Of a stretch of 9,202 nucleotides of DNA, positions 7,003-9,202 are shown piece by piece. How positions within the stretch are numbered: the first letter of the stretch is position 1; each line of letters starts with the position of its first letter. The notes beneath the pieces were generated by a model. The model ran no database searches and was not told the DNA's origin. It saw only the letters and a list, made by a program, of their open reading frames with translations. Source of the DNA: Fimenecus sp045631075 (lineage in GTDB: Bacteria > Bacillota > Clostridia > Oscillospirales > Acutalibacteraceae); NCBI GenBank assembly GCA_045631075.1, contig JAZQUC010000045.1, positions 1-9,202 on the forward strand, given 5' to 3'. The translations under genes were made by a program, and so were the position numbers.

Positions 7003-7037
7003 AAAACCACTATTTTAAATAATAGTGGTTTTGTTTT
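7003..7037. terminator. Bidirectional Rho-independent terminator between convergent genes
   Basis: AAAACCACTATT (7003-7014) pairs perfectly with AATAGTGGTTTT (7021-7032), a 12-bp stem with a 6-nt loop. On the plus strand it is followed by G and TTTTT, terminating the dockerin-protein transcript 5 bp after its stop. On the minus strand the stem is followed by TAGTTTTT, so it can also end the phosphatase transcript. The distal arm (7021-7032) is part of the phosphatase coding sequence, and the phosphatase stop codon (7015-7017) lies in the loop. Confidence 0.85.
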
Positions 7038-7488
7038 TATCTAATATGTAGTTTAATAACTTAGTACAACCAAATAGAACATCTTCGTATGTAGTTTTAA
7101 AATCCCTTGTGTACCAAGGGTCAGCAACATCTCGGTCAATGTGCGCAAAGCTTAATAGTTTATGTATCTTGTTATCTTTGTCATAACCGATAATACGATT
7201 GATGTTTCTCATATTTGCACTATCCATTCCGATTATGAAATCGTAATTTTCATAGTCGGAATTTTTTAACTGAACAGCCTGTCTTTTTGTATAGGGAATA
7301 CCCATTTCATCAAGAATTTTCTTAGTGCCCCAATGAGTATCGCTTCCAATTTCTTCTGTACTTGTGGCACTTGAACAAATAAGAAAATTCTTTTCCAATC
7401 TATTCTTTTTTACAATATCTTTCATTACGAATTCAGCCATAGTAGAACGACATATATTACCATGGCAAACAAACATTATCTTAACCAT
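7015..7488 (-). CDS. Low-molecular-weight protein-tyrosine phosphatase
   Basis: This 157-residue cytoplasmic protein has the usual length of the LMW-PTP family, which removes phosphate from tyrosine through a cysteine intermediate. The P-loop VCHGNICRST supplies nucleophile Cys8 and Arg14, a CX5R signature at the N-terminus. The general acid is Asp123 in ADPWYTRDF. IGMDSANMRNI (86-96) is another family block. Within the P-loop the residue before the second Cys is Ile, as in tyrosine phosphatases; the arginine phosphatase YwlE has Thr there. The position after CRS is Thr instead of the usual Pro. I take ATG at 7488 as the start, because AGGTGAT (7499-7493) lies 4-5 nt upstream; a GTG at 7497 falls inside that Shine-Dalgarno and is unlikely. 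No kinase gene is adjacent. The last codons double as one arm of the terminator. Confidence 0.92.
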   Translation of the reverse strand: MVKIMFVCHGNICRSTMAEFVMKDIVKKNRLEKNFLICSSATSTEEIGSDTHWGTKKILDEMGIPYTKRQAVQLKNSDYENYDFIIGMDSANMRNINRIIGYDKDNKIHKLLSFAHIDRDVADPWYTRDFKTTYEDVLFGCTKLLNYILDKNKTTII

Positions 7489-7509
7489 AATTATCACCTG
7501 ATTAAGTTT

Positions 7510-7539
7510 ATCATATAAATCTTCAAATTTCTATAACAA
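7510..7539 (-). promoter_or_regulatory. Possible promoter for the phosphatase gene
   Basis: On the minus strand TTGTTA (7539-7534) and TATGAT (7515-7510) are separated by 18 nt, about 20 nt before the ribosome binding site. The -10 is good and the -35 moderate. The region is very AT-rich, so chance matches are likely. Confidence 0.4.
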
Positions 7540-7585
7540 AATAATATAAATTTTTTGTCTTAACAAATTATTTACAAATATTTCC

Positions 7586-7614
7586 TTGACATTTTTTAGA
7601 AAAGAATGTATATT
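7586..7614 (+). promoter_or_regulatory. Sigma-A-type promoter of the hrcA-grpE operon
   Basis: TTGACA (7586-7591), a 17-nt spacer and TATATT (7609-7614) form a near-consensus housekeeping promoter. AT-rich tracts at about 7541-7583 upstream resemble an UP element. Transcription should start near 7620-7622, so the CIRCE operator falls in the 5' untranslated region immediately downstream. Confidence 0.88.
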
Positions 7615-7625
7615 ATTTAATGTAG

Positions 7626-7652
7626 TTAGCACTCTAACAACGAGAGTGCTAA
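7626..7652. promoter_or_regulatory. CIRCE operator (HrcA binding site)
   Basis: TTAGCACTC (7626-7634), a 9-nt spacer, and GAGTGCTAA (7644-7652) match the CIRCE consensus perfectly in both arms and spacing. CIRCE is the site where HrcA represses class I heat-shock genes. It lies about 11 bp after the -10 box and 22 bp before the hrcA start codon, as expected for autoregulation. Confidence 0.97.
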
Positions 7653-7674
7653 ACCGAGTAAAAGAGGTGACAAG

Positions 7675-8703
7675 ATGCAACTCAGTGAGAGAAAAGAAAA
7701 AATCCTTGCCGCCATTGTGGAATGGTATATCGCAACGGGTGAACCTGTTGGTTCAAAAACCTTGCTTGAGTATATACGCATCCCTGTGTCATCTGCAACT
7801 ATTCGTAATGAAATGGCTGAACTTTCAAGATTAGGTTTTATTGAACAACCTCATACATCAGCAGGACGAATTCCTTCACAGATTGGTTATCGTTATTATG
7901 TTGATAAACTTATGAATAGATATGAACTTCCAATTAATGAAAAACGACTTATTGAAGCTCGTCTTTCTGATGCAGGTGGTGAGCCACAACAGATTCTTGA
8001 ACAGGCTGGTCAGGTTTTGGCTGAACTTACAAACTGTGCAGTGGTTTCAACAACGCCAACTGATGAAAACGCAGTTATCCGTCGTGTTGAGTTAGTTCCA
8101 CTTGGTACTCATACTGCTATGATGGTAATGCTTTCATCATCGGGAATACTCAAAAGTCGAGTATGCCGAACTGACAGTGAAATGAATCTTGAATTGATTG
8201 AAACATTTTATAATATCGTTTCAAAACACTTTATTGGTAAATCAGCAAGTGAAGTAAGTATAGCACTTATTCAGACTCTTGCACTTTCGTTAGGAAGCAA
8301 ATCACTTGCAATTTCACCGTTGCTTGTGGCACTTTCAGATTTAGCACAGCTTACTGAACAAACACAATTGCTTTTAGAAGGTCAGTCAAATCTTCTTAAC
8401 TATACTGACTATCCAAACGCATATGAGCTTATGGAATTTTTAAGACGTGGTGAGCCTCTCACAAACCTTTTTGCAGGTCATAAGGCAGAAAATAACACCA
8501 ATGTCCTTATCGGTAAAGAAAACTTTTACCGTGAGCTTCAGGATTCAAGCCTTATTTACTCTCATTATGCTGTGGGTGGTAAGGATAGTGGTGCTTTAGG
8601 ACTTATAGGTCCAACCCGAATTGACTATGCAAGACTTATTCCAAGTCTTAAATATTTAACAGAGATAGTGGGCAAAATTATGTCCGATACATTGGAGGAT
8701 TAA
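7675..8703 (+). CDS. hrcA: Heat-inducible transcription repressor HrcA
   Basis: The 342-residue protein has the typical HrcA length. The N-terminal winged-helix domain (about 1-80) shows the family signatures LSERKEKILAAIVEWYI, GEPVGSKTL, SSATIRNEMAEL and EQPHTSAGRIPS, followed by GYRYYVDKLM. The rest is the GAF-like dimerisation domain with its inserted subdomain. Near the end, GLIGPTRIDYARLIPSLKYL is the conserved C-terminal block. HrcA represses the groE and dnaK operons by binding CIRCE, and GroEL keeps it active, so titration of GroEL by unfolded protein relieves repression. AGAGGTGA at 7663-7670, 4 nt before the ATG at 7675, supports the start. It is the first gene of the operon and its own CIRCE lies upstream. 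grpE begins one base after its stop codon, which implies translational coupling. Confidence 0.98.
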   Translation: MQLSERKEKILAAIVEWYIATGEPVGSKTLLEYIRIPVSSATIRNEMAELSRLGFIEQPHTSAGRIPSQIGYRYYVDKLMNRYELPINEKRLIEARLSDAGGEPQQILEQAGQVLAELTNCAVVSTTPTDENAVIRRVELVPLGTHTAMMVMLSSSGILKSRVCRTDSEMNLELIETFYNIVSKHFIGKSASEVSIALIQTLALSLGSKSLAISPLLVALSDLAQLTEQTQLLLEGQSNLLNYTDYPNAYELMEFLRRGEPLTNLFAGHKAENNTNVLIGKENFYRELQDSSLIYSHYAVGGKDSGALGLIGPTRIDYARLIPSLKYLTEIVGKIMSDTLED

Positions 8704-8704
8704 A

Positions 8705-9202
8705 ATGGCAAAAGAAAAAAAGGTTGCTCCTGAAGAAACAGTTGAAGAAGTAGTTGAAAACACAGAACCAACTGTCGAAGAAAAGCTTACAGCCGAGCTT
8801 AATGAAACAAAAGATAAGCTTCTTAGGGTAATGGCTGAATACGACAACTTCCGTAAGCGTTCACAGAAAGAAAAGGAAATGGCTTATGGTGATACAAAGG
8901 CTTCTACAATCGGTGAATTCTTACCTGTATATGATAACTTTATGAGAGCTATGAGTGCAGATGCAACTGACCTTGACTCACTCAAAAAAGGTATGGAAAT
9001 GATTTTTAATCAGTTTGGTGAAACATTCAAAAAGCTCGGTGTTGAATCATTTGGTGAAAAAGGTGAAGAATTTGACCCTAATATTCACAATGCAGTAATG
9101 CACGGTGAAGACGATGAACTTCCTGAAAACAGCATTTCAGATGTGTTCTCAACAGGTTATAAAATGGGTGACAGAGTTATCCGCCCTGCAATCGTTAAGG
9201 TA
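8705..9202 (+). CDS. grpE: Nucleotide exchange factor GrpE, 3' end outside window
   Basis: The frame from ATG 8705 stays open to the window edge (166 codons). The acidic, disordered N-terminus (1-25) is followed by the long coiled-coil region containing LLRVMAEYDNFRKRSQKE (39-56) and GEFLPVYDNFMRAM (70-83). The beta-wing head has EEFDPNIHNAVMHGEDDE (121-138) and ends with TGYKMGDRVIRPAIVKV (150-166). GrpE proteins usually stop shortly after this motif, so only a few residues are probably missing. GrpE releases ADP from DnaK in the DnaK-DnaJ-GrpE chaperone cycle. GGAGG (8694-8698), inside the last hrcA codons, lies 6 nt before the ATG. dnaK and dnaJ are expected next in this operon type. Confidence 0.96.
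   Translation, partial: MAKEKKVAPEETVEEVVENTEPTVEEKLTAELNETKDKLLRVMAEYDNFRKRSQKEKEMAYGDTKASTIGEFLPVYDNFMRAMSADATDLDSLKKGMEMIFNQFGETFKKLGVESFGEKGEEFDPNIHNAVMHGEDDELPENSISDVFSTGYKMGDRVIRPAIVKV

Noticed and set aside
7489..7497. GTG at 7497 as the phosphatase start
   Set aside because: It lies within the Shine-Dalgarno AGGTGAT that serves the ATG at 7488, and family members begin close to the P-loop.
7586..7834. Plus-strand ORF overlapping the hrcA promoter and start
   Set aside because: It starts inside the -35 region, spans the CIRCE operator and is out of frame with hrcA.
8656..8847. Minus-strand Ser-rich ORF over the hrcA-grpE junction
   Set aside because: Antisense of the acidic GrpE N-terminus; no supporting signals.

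Overview
The window looks like chromosomal DNA of a low-GC, anaerobic Clostridia member, most likely of the Ruminococcus/Oscillospiraceae type. The reasons are AT-rich DNA with strong Shine-Dalgarno sites, an IspH-ribosomal protein S1 fusion (a Clostridia hallmark), a perfect CIRCE element ahead of hrcA-grpE, and a secreted protein ending in a type I-like dockerin. No mobile element, CRISPR array, tRNA or rRNA is visible.

Layout. Positions 1-1244 are the 3' part of the fused ispH-S1 gene, entering from the left. It carries an internal ribosome binding site and ATG exactly at the domain junction, and is closed by a strong terminator (1279-1317). A GH27 alpha-galactosidase-type glycosidase follows (1336-3060). 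It has an N-terminal hydrophobic segment and what looks like a CBM6/35-type module nested inside the catalytic barrel. A small four-helix membrane protein resembling the CmpB-type 'ABC transporter permease' family (3002-3445, minus) overlaps its 3' end tail to tail. Divergent from that is ligA (3516-5498), followed after 29 bp by a secreted leucine-rich-repeat protein with an Ig-like region, Cys/His repeats and a C-terminal dockerin (5528-6997). A bidirectional terminator separates it from a convergent low-molecular-weight protein-tyrosine phosphatase (7015-7488, minus). The right end is the heat-shock operon: sigma-A-type promoter, CIRCE, hrcA (7675-8703), and grpE (8705 onward, running off the window).

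How the genes relate. Three are housekeeping units: translation/isoprenoid synthesis, DNA replication and repair, and protein quality control. Between them sit carbohydrate-related or envelope genes: the glycosidase, the dockerin protein and the membrane protein. The heat-shock part is a textbook HrcA/CIRCE autoregulatory unit. The points most worth a second look are the internal start in the ispH-S1 fusion, the nested carbohydrate-binding-like domain in the GH27 enzyme, and the non-catalytic LRR-dockerin protein next to ligA. I did not find a clearly new multi-gene system.
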